Notes under the pieces: model-generated
Told to the model about the DNA's origin: nothing
Seen by the model: only the letters and a program-made list of their open reading frames with translations
Database searches by the model: none
DNA from: Saccharopolyspora elongata
GTDB taxonomy: Bacteria; Actinomycetota; Actinomycetes; Mycobacteriales; Pseudonocardiaceae
Direction: 5' to 3'
DNA: 64,000 nucleotides
NCBI RefSeq assembly: GCF_004348985.1
Contig: NZ_SMKW01000008.1
Span: 62,001-126,000, forward strand
Program-made: the position numbers and the translations under genes
Shown: positions 19,346 to 28,031 of the stretch, in pieces
Position numbering within the stretch: the stretch's first letter is position 1
Layout of the letters: each line of letters opens with the position of its first letter

Positions 19346-19783
19346 TCAGCCCTTGGCGGCGGCCAGCAGGTGGCAGCCGGTGGTGATCATCAGGACCGTG
19401 TTGGCGGCGGTGCCGAACTGGTAGACCGCGCCGTACTGGTCGTTGCCGATGATCTCGTGGTCGCCGCTGCGGTTCACGATGATCTCGGGCTCGCCGAAGC
19501 CGTACTCGACGGTGATCTCCTGGACGATCTCCACCGCGAGCGGCCAGTCCGAGTCGGGCAGGTTGCCCGGCGCCCGCCACGACTCCAGGACCCGGCTCTC
19601 CGCCTCGTGGACGTCCGGGAACTCGGTGCAGCCGGCCCGGCTGACCGGGTCCGACACCGCCCACTTCAGCGGCCCGACCTCGATGTTGAGCCGGTCCAGC
19701 AGCCGCTGCTGCATCTGTTCGTAGCGCTCGCTGATCTCCTCGATGCTGGGGCGCTGGCGGAGCAGGTTGCGCGGGTCGTCCAC
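19346..19783 (-). CDS. Lipoprotein-family paralogue lacking its signal peptide
   Basis: 145 residues from GTG (VDDPRNLLRQRPSIEEISERYEQMQQ). It is clearly paralogous to the lipoprotein at 21528-22058: shared LRQRPS(I/M)EEI, YGF.E.EI(I/V)VNR.GDH, QFGT..NT and TGCHLL...AKG. Translating upstream in frame gives STRPYGGIVDDP, which aligns with the mature N-terminus of the paralogue, but the signal sequence and lipobox Cys are gone. It therefore looks N-terminally truncated and cytoplasmic. It follows hydrolase copy B by 37 bp. Confidence 0.7.
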   Translation of the reverse strand: MDDPRNLLRQRPSIEEISERYEQMQQRLLDRLNIEVGPLKWAVSDPVSRAGCTEFPDVHEAESRVLESWRAPGNLPDSDWPLAVEIVQEITVEYGFGEPEIIVNRSGDHEIIGNDQYGAVYQFGTAANTVLMITTGCHLLAAAKG

Positions 19784-19820
19784 GATTCCCCCGTACGGTC
19801 GGGTGCTGGCGGCGGTCGTC

Positions 19821-21440
19821 TCAGGAGATCATGCCGGAGATCACGTCGCCGACCCCGCGGCCGTCGTCCTTGACCGCCCGATCCGGCAGTCCGGCGACCA
19901 CCGTGCTCATGTTGTACTGGCTCGTGCTGTCCGGCGCGAAGTAGCTGCTGTGGCCCTCGACACCCTTGCCGTGCTCGGATTCCTTCGCGGACAGGCCGGT
20001 CATCCCGTCCAGGTGGCTGGGGTCGCCGCCGAAGCGACCCAGGTCGGCCACCCAGTCGTTCTTCGCCTCGATCCGGTACGAGTGCCCGGCCGGCACGTTG
20101 AGGTCCTCGGCGTCGTCGGTGCCCACGCCCGGCGAGCCGGAGAACACCACGTCGTCGACGCCGTGGCCCTGCTCCTGCATCGCGTAGCCGGTGATCGTGG
20201 AGCCGTAGGAGTGGCCGATCGCGGTCACGTGCGGATCGTCGTCCCGCGAGGCGTTGATGCCTTCGTAGAAGGAGGCGAGCTTCTTGCCGCCGTCCTCCGC
20301 CAGCTTGGCGGTGGCCACCGAGCGGTCCGGGTCGGTGACCTCGCTCCGCTGCGGGAACTCGGTGCCCACCCAGGTGACCGCGGCGACCTCGCCGCCGTCG
20401 CCGTGCCGGTCGCTCTCGAACTGGGCCTGCCTGCGCAGCTGGTCCATCTGCTTGTCGGCGTTGAGCGAGCCGTCGACGGTGGTGTTCATGCCCGGCGTGT
20501 ACACCGAGACGTGGTCGGCGGTGTCCACATTGCCCACCGCGACCGCCGCCTTCGCCCGTTCGCCGCCGGTGTCGAGCAGCAGCAGCTGGCGGTCGCCGCG
20601 CGCCAGCATCCGCTCCACCGCGTCGATGGACTTGAGCTTGGCGTCGACCTTCGCGAGCTCCTCTTCCTCGTCGCCGGAAACGCCGCCCTCGCGCAGCTCG
20701 TCCTTGCGGGCCCGCAGCGTGGATCGCTCGCCGGCGATGCGGGCGCGGTTGGCCTTGTCCCGGACTTCGGCCGGGATGCCGTCGCGGTTGCCGAGCCAGG
20801 CGGGTGGATTCTTGGTGTACGCCTCGCGTTCGGCGTCCGACAACGACTTCCACCACTTGGCGTTCTCCGCCGGGCTGCCGTCCTTGGGGGCCTTGGCGGC
20901 CATCGTCTGCGCAGGGGCGGCGCCGGGCTGGATCTCGTCCTGTTCCGCTGCGGTCAGGGTCTTGGCCAGTTCGGCGTCGGTGCGCTCGGCCTCGTCGAGG
21001 ATCGATTCGACCGCGGCGGCCAGCTCGTCGCGGGCGCGCAGCCGCTGCTGCTTGACCCGCTCGATCTCCTCGGCGGGCACGTCCTGCGGCGGGGCGGCGT
21101 CGCGGATGCCGCCTTCCTCGGTGATCTCGAAGCCGTTGGCGCGCGCCTGGTGTTCCGTCGCGTCGAGCCGCTTCTTGATCTGCTCGACCTCTTCGGCGGC
21201 CTTGCCGACGGCGTCGCGGACGCCGTCGACCTCGGCGACCAGCCGGTGCAGGTCCTTGCCGAGTCCGGCGTGCCGCTTGGCGGAGTTCTCCGCCGCCTCG
21301 CCCGTCCAGCCCGCCGGGTTGCGCGCGGCGTGGAGGTCGTCGTCGAGCCCGACCAGCTCGTCGCGGCGCTTGCCGAGGGTGCGGAAAACCTCCTCCAGCG
21401 CATCGGGTTTCCAGCGACGCACGTCGGCGAACGACACCAT
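19821..21440 (-). CDS. WXG-like domain plus alpha/beta-hydrolase (DUF1023 type), copy B
   Basis: 539 residues. Residues 1-100 are a helical hairpin with a WXG turn (W45-T-G47 in NPAGWTGEAA), like WXG100 proteins fused to effectors. Residues 100-300 are charged coiled coil. Residues 300-539 are an alpha/beta-hydrolase with nucleophile S411 in GHSYGS, of the DUF1023 type as I judge it. No signal peptide, consistent with type VII export. Copy A (22055-23830) is closely similar throughout. Substrate unknown; phospholipid or peptidoglycan-related esters are guesses. Confidence 0.75.
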   Translation of the reverse strand: MVSFADVRRWKPDALEEVFRTLGKRRDELVGLDDDLHAARNPAGWTGEAAENSAKRHAGLGKDLHRLVAEVDGVRDAVGKAAEEVEQIKKRLDATEHQARANGFEITEEGGIRDAAPPQDVPAEEIERVKQQRLRARDELAAAVESILDEAERTDAELAKTLTAAEQDEIQPGAAPAQTMAAKAPKDGSPAENAKWWKSLSDAEREAYTKNPPAWLGNRDGIPAEVRDKANRARIAGERSTLRARKDELREGGVSGDEEEELAKVDAKLKSIDAVERMLARGDRQLLLLDTGGERAKAAVAVGNVDTADHVSVYTPGMNTTVDGSLNADKQMDQLRRQAQFESDRHGDGGEVAAVTWVGTEFPQRSEVTDPDRSVATAKLAEDGGKKLASFYEGINASRDDDPHVTAIGHSYGSTITGYAMQEQGHGVDDVVFSGSPGVGTDDAEDLNVPAGHSYRIEAKNDWVADLGRFGGDPSHLDGMTGLSAKESEHGKGVEGHSSYFAPDSTSQYNMSTVVAGLPDRAVKDDGRGVGDVISGMIS

Positions 21441-21474
21441 GGAGCGGTCTTTGCCTTTCGAAGCGAGAGATCAC

Positions 21475-21519
21475 GCGGCCGCCGGTCGCGAGCCCGGTGG
21501 ACTCGTGGCCGGCGGCCGC
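21475..21519 (-). terminator. Hairpin between lipoprotein A and hydrolase B
   Basis: Perfect 11-bp arms GCGGCCGCCGG / CCGGCGGCCGC with a 23-nt loop sit between the two duplicated modules. There is no U-tract, so it could end transcription, reduce read-through to module B or act as a processing site. Confidence 0.5.
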
Positions 21520-21527
21520 GGGCGGGA

Positions 21528-22058
21528 TCAGCCCTTGGCGGACTGGAGGAGGTGGCAGCCGGTGCGCAGGCTCAGGATCGTGTTCACCTTGGTGCCGAAC
21601 TGCAGCTGCGCGCCGAATTCGTCGCGCATCTCGACCTTGTGGTCGCCGGGCCGGTTGACCACGATCTCCAGCTCCTTGAAGCCGTACTCCTTGGTCACGT
21701 CGATCCCGATCTGCTGCGCCCGCTCCCACTGGGCGTCCGGGATGTTGCCCTCGTAGGCCCAGGTGTCCAGGCTGTGCTGTTCGGCGCCATCGACGTGCGA
21801 GAGCTCCTTGCCCTGGCAGGCGGCCTGGCCGGGGTCGCCCTTGTTGATCCACGGCGTCGCCAGGCCGAGGTCGGCGGACAGCCGGTCCCGCAGCTTCTGC
21901 TGCATCTCCTCGTAGCGGACGGTGATCTCTTCCATGGACGGTCGCTGCCGCAACATGCTGAGTGGGTCTGCCACGTTTCCCCCGTCGGACGGTTCGGGTC
22001 CGCTCGCGCAACCGGTGGCGAGCAGAGCGCAGAGGACGAACAGGACGAGCTTTCTCAT
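21528..22058 (-). CDS. Lipoprotein paired with hydrolase A
   Basis: 176 residues. Signal peptide MRKLVLFVLCALLATGC with lipid-anchor C17. The mature part is mixed alpha/beta with no enzymatic motif and resembles small LppA-type actinobacterial lipoproteins. Its ATG overlaps the hydrolase A stop (ATGA), so the two are translationally coupled. The pairing of a hydrolase with a membrane-anchored small partner is like effector-immunity sets, but that is inference. Confidence 0.75.
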   Translation of the reverse strand: MRKLVLFVLCALLATGCASGPEPSDGGNVADPLSMLRQRPSMEEITVRYEEMQQKLRDRLSADLGLATPWINKGDPGQAACQGKELSHVDGAEQHSLDTWAYEGNIPDAQWERAQQIGIDVTKEYGFKELEIVVNRPGDHKVEMRDEFGAQLQFGTKVNTILSLRTGCHLLQSAKG

Positions 22059-23830
22059 GAGAAGAAGTCCTTGATGCCGGACACCGTTTTCTCGCCCAGG
22101 TCCTTGGCGCCGGACACCGTCTTCTCGCCGAAGTCGTAGATCGCGGAGCCGGCTTCCTGGGTCTGGTGCGGGACGTAGGAGATCACATCCCCGACGCCGT
22201 TGGTCTTGCCCTCCACGGTGTTGTCCGGGAGGCCCGCGACCACCGAGGCCATGTTGTGCTGGCTGGTGGTTTCGGTGTCCAGGTAGTCGCTGTGGCCCTC
22301 GACGCCCTTGCCCTCGTTCGACTTCTCGGTGGACAGGTCCTTGAAGCCGTCCATGTGGGACGGGTCGCCGCCGAACCGGGAGAAGTCCGCGACCTGGTCG
22401 TCCTTGGCCTCCAGCCGGTAGGCGTGGCCCTCGGGGACGTGCAGGTCCTCGATGTCGTTGGTGCCGACGCCGGGGGAGCCGAAGATGATCGCGTCGTCGA
22501 CGCCGTGGCCGCCGCCCTGCAGGGCGTAGCCGGTGGTGGTGGAGCCGTAGGAATGGCCGATCGCGGTCAGGTGCGGGTCGGTGTCCCGGGACTGGTTGAT
22601 GCCCTTGTAGAAGTTGTTCAGCTTCTCGCCGCCCTCCTGGGCGGAGCTGGAGCTGACAACCGAGTCGCCGAACACGTCCGTGTCCTCGGACTTCTGCGGG
22701 GCTTCGTAGCCGAGCCAGGCCACCGCGGCGACGCTGTCGTCCTTGCCGTTGCGGAGGAGCTCGGCCTTCGACTCCTTGACCAGGTCCGCCATCTTCGAGT
22801 CGTAGTCGCCGAGGCTGTCCTGGACGGTGGTCGTGTAGCCGGGTGTGAACACCGAGACGTGGTCGGCGGTGTCGACGTTGCCCACCCCGACGGCGGCCTT
22901 CATCCGCTCGCCGCTGCTGTCGAGGACCAGCAGCTGGCGCGGCGGGTCCTCCTTGGCGATGGTCTTCTCGACCTCGTCCAGCGACTTGATCTTGTCGTTG
23001 ACCTGCTGGAGCTTTTCCTTCTCGTCCTCGGAAACGCCGCCCTGCTCCAGCTGCCTCTTCTGCTGCTCGAGGTCGTTGCGCACGTCGTCGATGCGGCCGC
23101 GGTTGGCCTCGTCGCGGACCTCGGCGGGGATGCCGTCGCGGTTGCCCAGCCATTCGGGCGGGTTCTCCCGCAGCGCCGCGCGCTGCTCGTCGGACAGCGA
23201 CTTCCACCATTCCGCCGCCGCCTTCGGCGAATCGTCCTTCGGTTTCCCGGCGGAGGCGGCGAGGGCCTGGATGTCATCGGTGTTCGCGGCGTCGGCCAGG
23301 GAGCCGCCCTTGCCGGGCTCGATCTTGTCCTGCTCGGCGGAGGTCAGCGCCTTGGCGAGTTCGGCGTCGGCCTTCTCGGCGTCGTCGAGGATCTTCTCGA
23401 TCGTCTCGACGAGCTTGTCGCGCACCTGGATGCGCTGCTGCTTGACCTGCTCCAGCTGGTCTTCCGGCACGTCCTGGGGCGGCTTGACGTCGCGGACGCC
23501 GCCTTCCTCGGTGATCTCGAAGCCGTTGGCCTGCGCCTCGTGGTCGGCCTGCTCGATCTGCTGCTTGATCCTGGCGACGTCGTCGGCCGCCGCGGCCACC
23601 GCGACCCGCACGGTGGCGACCTCGGCCACCAGCGAGCGCATGTCCGACACCAGCTTCTCGTGCTGCTTCGCGGAGCCGTCGGCGGCTTTGCCGCTCCAGC
23701 CCTCCGGATTCTTCGCGCCGTCCAGCTCGTCCTGCAGATTGACGAGGTCGTCGCGGCGTTTTCCGAGGTCGTTGTGGACGGCGTCGAGGCCCTCCGGTTT
23801 CCAGCGGCGCACGTCGGCGAAGGACACCAT
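22055..23830 (-). CDS. WXG-like domain plus alpha/beta-hydrolase (DUF1023 type), copy A
   Basis: 591 residues. The same layout as copy B: N-terminus MVSFADVRRWKP, WXG turn (NPEGWSGKAA), a long charged coiled coil, and a hydrolase with nucleophile S427 in GHSYGS. Conserved blocks shared with copy B include NGFEITEEGG, WWKSLSD, WLGNRDGIPAEVRD and VGNVDTADHVSV. It has an extra C-terminal tail with a repeated GEKTVSGxKD element. It starts 8 bp after the EspC-like gene and couples to the lipoprotein. Confidence 0.75.
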   Translation of the reverse strand: MVSFADVRRWKPEGLDAVHNDLGKRRDDLVNLQDELDGAKNPEGWSGKAADGSAKQHEKLVSDMRSLVAEVATVRVAVAAAADDVARIKQQIEQADHEAQANGFEITEEGGVRDVKPPQDVPEDQLEQVKQQRIQVRDKLVETIEKILDDAEKADAELAKALTSAEQDKIEPGKGGSLADAANTDDIQALAASAGKPKDDSPKAAAEWWKSLSDEQRAALRENPPEWLGNRDGIPAEVRDEANRGRIDDVRNDLEQQKRQLEQGGVSEDEKEKLQQVNDKIKSLDEVEKTIAKEDPPRQLLVLDSSGERMKAAVGVGNVDTADHVSVFTPGYTTTVQDSLGDYDSKMADLVKESKAELLRNGKDDSVAAVAWLGYEAPQKSEDTDVFGDSVVSSSSAQEGGEKLNNFYKGINQSRDTDPHLTAIGHSYGSTTTGYALQGGGHGVDDAIIFGSPGVGTNDIEDLHVPEGHAYRLEAKDDQVADFSRFGGDPSHMDGFKDLSTEKSNEGKGVEGHSDYLDTETTSQHNMASVVAGLPDNTVEGKTNGVGDVISYVPHQTQEAGSAIYDFGEKTVSGAKDLGEKTVSGIKDFFS

Positions 23831-23838
23831 GTTGCTGC

Positions 23839-24144
23839 CTACCTCCCGGCCTGCGTGCCGACGCGGTCGATGTCCGCCGCGCTCGACTCGTCGGACTGCT
23901 GGTACCCGTCGGCGCTCGCGGTCAGCGATTCGCCGTGCTGCGCCGCGGCCTGGCTCCAGGACTTGATCGCCTTGTCCCAGCTCTTCGCGACCTGCTTCGA
24001 CGCCCCCTCGGACTTGCCGCCGGGCATCGCCTCGGCGATGTCCTCGGCCGGCGGCCCCAGCTTCACCTGCCCGGCCTGCTCGCCCGCCGACTTCGCGCTC
24101 GCCCCGGCCTTCCTGAGCGCATCGGGATTGACCGTGTAATCCAT
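23839..24144 (-). CDS. Small EspC/WXG100-like protein
   Basis: 101 residues from an ATG preceded by GGAGG. The N-terminus [19 protein letters not shown] resembles the EspC (ESX secretion-associated) family; the rest is predicted helical hairpin with a central W and Gln/Ala-rich helix. Such proteins are typical secreted partners of type VII substrates. It is the first gene of the five-gene operon. No secretion ATPase is in the window, so the export machinery must be elsewhere. Confidence 0.7.
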   Translation of the reverse strand: MDYTVNPDALRKAGASAKSAGEQAGQVKLGPPAEDIAEAMPGGKSEGASKQVAKSWDKAIKSWSQAAAQHGESLTASADGYQQSDESSAADIDRVGTQAGR

Positions 24145-24280
24145 GCCCCACCTCCAGCGGCGGAAGCCTAGCGTGATGATCACGGCATGGACGGTGGTTG
24201 CGCGAATCCGTTTCCCACCTGTTCACGGGACCGAACCGCTGGTCCCGCCGCTATCCGGGCGTCCGGGTAGCCTCCGGGGC

Positions 24281-25357
24281 GTGACTGCGCCGTTGGATCT
24301 CACCGCTGACCCCGTCGAACTCACCGCCGCGCTGGTGGACATCCCCAGCGTCTCCGGCGGGGAGAAGGCCATCGCCGATGCGGTGGAGCAGGCGCTGCGC
24401 GACCAGGCGCCGCACCTCGAAGTGGTGCGCAACGGCGACGCCGTGCTGGCGCGCACGAACCTCGGGCGGGACTCGCGAGTGGTGCTCGCCGGGCACCTGG
24501 ACACCGTGCCGATCAACGACAACCTCCCGGTGCGGCGCACCGGTTCGGGCGCCGAGGAGGTCCTGCACGGCTGCGGCACGGTCGACATGAAGAGCGGCGA
24601 CGCGGTCATGCTGCACCTCGCCGCGACGCTCCCGGAACCGCGGCACGACCTGACGTTCGTGTTCTACGACTGCGAAGAGGTGGAAGCCGAGCGCAACGGC
24701 CTCAACCGGATCGAGCGGGAGCTGCCGGAATGGCTGGCCGGCGATCTGGCGGTGGTGTGCGAGCCGTCGAACGCCGCGATCGAGGCGGGTTGCCAGGGCA
24801 CGATGCGGGTGGAGGTGCGCACCACCGGCGCCCGCGCGCACACGGCCCGCGCGTGGATGGGCGTCAACGCGATCCACGCCGCGCAGCCGGTGCTGCAGCG
24901 ACTGGTCGAGTACACGCCGCGCAACCCGGTGATCGACGGCTTGCAGTTCCGCGAGGGACTGCAGGCGGTGCGGATCGAGGGCGGCGTCGCGGGCAACGTG
25001 GTGCCGGACTCGTGCGTGGTGACGGTGAACCACCGGTTCGCCCCGGACAAGTCGCTGGCGGAGGCCGAAGCACACCTGCGCGAGGTCTTCGACGGCTTCG
25101 AGGTCGCGGTGACCGACGGCGCCGCGGGTGCCCTGCCCGGCCTGACGTCGCCAGCGGCGGCGCAGCTGGTCGAGGCGTCGGGGTCGGAGCCGGTCGCGAA
25201 GCTCGGCTGGACCGACGTGGCGCGGTTCGCGGCCCGGGGTCTCCCGGCGGTGAACTTCGGCCCGGGCTCGCCGACCCTCGCCCACACGAAGCAGGAGCAT
25301 GTGGCGACCGCGGAGATCCGCCACTGCGCCGACGTCCTCCGCCGCTTCTTCGCCTGA
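24281..25357 (+). CDS. dapE: Succinyl-diaminopimelate desuccinylase DapE
   Basis: 358 residues from GTG. Dinuclear Zn peptidase M20 fold: metal/catalytic AGHLDTVP near residue 75, [13 protein letters not shown] near residue 105, general base in [12 protein letters not shown] near residue 135. It removes succinate to give L,L-DAP, completing the dapD-dapC-dapE route. The upstream open frame (to 24143) lacks family similarity. The type VII-style island lies directly between it and dapD. Confidence 0.93.
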   Translation: MTAPLDLTADPVELTAALVDIPSVSGGEKAIADAVEQALRDQAPHLEVVRNGDAVLARTNLGRDSRVVLAGHLDTVPINDNLPVRRTGSGAEEVLHGCGTVDMKSGDAVMLHLAATLPEPRHDLTFVFYDCEEVEAERNGLNRIERELPEWLAGDLAVVCEPSNAAIEAGCQGTMRVEVRTTGARAHTARAWMGVNAIHAAQPVLQRLVEYTPRNPVIDGLQFREGLQAVRIEGGVAGNVVPDSCVVTVNHRFAPDKSLAEAEAHLREVFDGFEVAVTDGAAGALPGLTSPAAAQLVEASGSEPVAKLGWTDVARFAARGLPAVNFGPGSPTLAHTKQEHVATAEIRHCADVLRRFFA

Positions 25358-25375
25358 AGCCCGCGCTGCGCGCGG

Positions 25376-26365
25376 TCAGGCGATGCCCAGCATCGACTCC
25401 TCGTCGCTGTCCGCGCTCTCCGAGCGCTCCGCGTCGCGCCGCCTCCTGCCGTCGGCGGCCGTGCCCTCGCGTTGCCGCGGCAGCTCCGCCGCCGGCGGCT
25501 CCGCTGCGGGGAGCTCCGCTGCTTCGCGCTCCGTGTCGGTGAGCTCCGCCGCTTCGCTCTCAGCGTCGGTGAGCTCCGCCGGCTCCGCGCTCGGGGCTTC
25601 GCCCGTCGCGGCGATGCGCTTCGCGTTGTCGACGAACTGGAGGAGTTCGACCGGGAACGGCAGCACCAGGGTCGAGTTCTTCTCCGCCGCCACCTCGACG
25701 ACCGTTTCCAGCAGGCGGAGCTGGAGCGCGGCCGGGGTGTCGGCCATGACGCGGGCCGCGTCGGCGAGCTTGCGGGACGCCTGGAACTCGCCGTCCGCCG
25801 AGATGACTCGCGAACGCCGCTCGCGTTCGGCTTCGGCCTGGCGGGCGATCGAGCGCTTCATGGATTCCGGCAGCGAGACGTCCTTGATCTCCACCCGGTC
25901 GATGTGCACGCCCCAGCCCAGCGCCGGGCTGTCGATCATCAGCTCCAGGCCCTGGTTGAGCCGTTCGCGGTTGGACAGCAGGTCGTCCAGGTCGCTCTTG
26001 CCGATGATCGACCGCAGCGAGGTCTGCGCGACCTGGCCGACGGCGAACAGGTAGTCCTCGACGTTGACGATGGCGCGCGCCGGGTCCTCGACGCGGAAGT
26101 ACACCACCGCGTCCACCCGGACGGTCACGTTGTCTCGGGTGATGCCCTCCTGGGCGGGCACCGGCATGGTGACGATCTGAAGGTTGACCTTCCGCATCCG
26201 GTCCACCGCCGGGACGATCGTGGTCAGCCCGGGCCCGCGGGTCAGCTGCTGCAGGCGGCCGAAGCGGAACACCACGCCGCGCTCGTACTGCTTGATGACC
26301 TTGACGCTCGCGGCGACGTAGACAACACCCAGGGCGATGATGAGGATCAGCAGTTCGATGAGCAT
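25376..26365 (-). CDS. SPFH/Band 7 stomatin-like membrane protein
   Basis: 329 residues. The N-terminal membrane helix (2-20) is followed by the band 7 domain (about 20-210: EYERGVVFRFGRL-type start, TRDNVTVRVDAVVYFRVEDP, LLSNRERLNQGL). It is most like slipins/stomatins, membrane-microdomain scaffolds. The C-terminal tail (about 260-329) is acidic and repetitive, from two 30-bp DNA repeats. No NfeD partner is adjacent. Confidence 0.85.
   Translation of the reverse strand: MLIELLILIIALGVVYVAASVKVIKQYERGVVFRFGRLQQLTRGPGLTTIVPAVDRMRKVNLQIVTMPVPAQEGITRDNVTVRVDAVVYFRVEDPARAIVNVEDYLFAVGQVAQTSLRSIIGKSDLDDLLSNRERLNQGLELMIDSPALGWGVHIDRVEIKDVSLPESMKRSIARQAEAERERRSRVISADGEFQASRKLADAARVMADTPAALQLRLLETVVEVAAEKNSTLVLPFPVELLQFVDNAKRIAATGEAPSAEPAELTDAESEAAELTDTEREAAELPAAEPPAAELPRQREGTAADGRRRRDAERSESADSDEESMLGIA
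25513..25572 (-). repeat. Two 30-bp tandem repeats in the SPFH gene tail
   Basis: Two near-identical 30-bp units (25513-25542 and 25543-25572) encode AELTDxExEA twice. A degenerate third element continues the Glu/Ala pattern. The copy number could vary between strains by slippage. Confidence 0.6.
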
Positions 26366-26600
26366 GGCTGGCTCCCGGGCTCGACTTCTGGCCTTGCCCG
26401 GCGACCCGTCTCCGGCGCCTGCGTAGATCGGGTGATCTGCGTGGTGTGCACGGCCGGCATCGCCGGCACCACTAGATCTTTTCTTCGTATCGTACGCCGC
26501 CGCACGCTCGTGTGAATCCCTCGTGAACAGGCATTTCCCCGCTCGGCGCGGTGGCCGGGCAGGCGTCGGCGGCCGAGGGTCCGTGCGTACTCTCGACCAC

Positions 26601-27386
26601 ATGACGATCGAAGGCCCGTGGGGTGAGCCGAACGGTGCGGAGCGCCCCCAGGAGAAGCAACGCGGACCCGTGGTGCTGCGCCGATCGAGGCTGCGCGAAC
26701 CCACCACCACCGACCAGCGGCTGCTGGACTCGCGCGGCCCGTCGGACTGGGTGCACACCGATCCGTGGCGGGTGATGCGCATCCAGTCCGAGTTCGTGGA
26801 GGGCTTCGGCGCGCTCGCCGAGGTGCCGCGCGCGGTCACCGTGTTCGGTTCGGCGCGCACGCCGCGGGAGCACCCGGAGTACGCCACCGGCGTCGAGCTC
26901 GGCGCAGCGCTGGCGGAGATCGGTTGCGCGGTGATCACCGGCGGCGGCCCGGGCGCGATGGAGGCCGTCAACCGCGGCGCGTCGGAGGCCGGCGGGCTGT
27001 CCATCGGGCTGGGCATCGAGCTGCCGTTCGAGCAGGGCCTCAACCCGTGGGTGGACCTGGGCGTCAACTTCCGCTACTTCTTCGTCCGCAAGACGATGTT
27101 CATCAAGTACGCGCAGGCGTTCGTCTGCCTGCCCGGCGGCTTCGGCACCATGGACGAGCTGTTCGAGTCGCTGACCCTGGTGCAGACCAAGAAGGTCACC
27201 AAGTTCCCGGTGGTGCTGTTCGGCAAGTCCTACTGGCAGGGCCTGTACGACTGGATCCGCGACAGCATGCACGCCGCGGGCAAGATCGGGGACAAGGACC
27301 TCGCGCTGCTGCACCTCACCGACGACATCGACGACGCGGTCAGCATCGTGCAGGAGGCGTACGAGGCGTGGGAGGCCACTCATTGA
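26601..27386 (+). CDS. LOG-family (TIGR00730-type) Rossmann protein, paralogue 1
   Basis: 261 residues from the ATG at 26601. Rossmann-type lysine decarboxylase-like fold: VTVFGSARTPREHPEYATG, ITGGGPGAMEAVNRGA and the family signature PGGFGTMDELFE near residue 180. LOG proteins release cytokinin bases from riboside monophosphates; this longer subgroup lacks proven activity. It is followed closely by a second, shorter LOG gene. Confidence 0.85.
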   Translation: MTIEGPWGEPNGAERPQEKQRGPVVLRRSRLREPTTTDQRLLDSRGPSDWVHTDPWRVMRIQSEFVEGFGALAEVPRAVTVFGSARTPREHPEYATGVELGAALAEIGCAVITGGGPGAMEAVNRGASEAGGLSIGLGIELPFEQGLNPWVDLGVNFRYFFVRKTMFIKYAQAFVCLPGGFGTMDELFESLTLVQTKKVTKFPVVLFGKSYWQGLYDWIRDSMHAAGKIGDKDLALLHLTDDIDDAVSIVQEAYEAWEATH

Positions 27387-27412
27387 GCAGCGTTGAGCCC
27401 GAGGAGACCACT

Positions 27413-27967
27413 GTGGACGTCGCCGTCTGCGTCTACTGCGCGTCGCGGCCGGTGCCGCAGCAACACCTGGACCTGGCGGCGGAGGTGGGCACCAAGATCG
27501 CCAAGCGCGGCTGGTCGCTGGTCTCCGGCGGCGGGCGCGTGTCGATGATGGGCGAGGTCGCCCGGGCGACGCGGGCCGGCGGCGGCCGGACCATCGGCGT
27601 CATCCCGCGCGCCCTGGTGGACCTCGAGGTCGCCGACACCGATGCCGACGAGCTGCTGGTCGTGGACACGATGCGGGAGCGCAAGGGCCTGATGGACGCG
27701 CACGCGACGGCGTTCCTCGCGCTGCCCGGCGGCATCGGCACCTGCGAGGAGCTGTTCGAGATCTGGACCGCCCGCTACATCGGCATGCACGCCAAGCCGG
27801 TCGTGCTGCTCGACCCGGACGGCCACTACAGCGGCCTGCTGGACTGGCTGCACGGCCTGGTGGACACCGGATTCGCCACCCGGCACTCGCTGGACACGCT
27901 CACCGTGGCCACCGACGTCGACGAGGCGCTCGACGCCTGCGCCGCGAGCCGGGAACTGGGTGCCTGA
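27413..27967 (+). CDS. LOG-family cytokinin riboside 5'-monophosphate phosphoribohydrolase, paralogue 2
   Basis: 184 residues from a GTG with GAGGAG 8 nt upstream; a TTG at 27383 overlapping the previous stop is an alternative. Signature PGGIGTCEELFEIWTARYIG and SGGGRVSMMGEVA match canonical LOG enzymes (Rv1205-type in mycobacteria). Predicted to hydrolyse nucleoside monophosphate N-glycosidic bonds. Confidence 0.85.
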   Translation: MDVAVCVYCASRPVPQQHLDLAAEVGTKIAKRGWSLVSGGGRVSMMGEVARATRAGGGRTIGVIPRALVDLEVADTDADELLVVDTMRERKGLMDAHATAFLALPGGIGTCEELFEIWTARYIGMHAKPVVLLDPDGHYSGLLDWLHGLVDTGFATRHSLDTLTVATDVDEALDACAASRELGA

Positions 27968-28031
27968 GGTTCCGCCGAGCAAGCCGGTCCGTGTATATCC
28001 CACGGCCGGTGGCGTGCCAGGATCTGGGGTT

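Noticed and set aside
19743-22139. A long plus-strand frame across the hydrolase island
   Set aside because: Antisense to two clear hydrolases; composition is typical of a shadow frame.
24145-24226. Extension of hydrolase A upstream through the EspC-like gene
   Set aside because: The frame passes through, but the well-placed ATG at 23830 and homology with copy B define the start.
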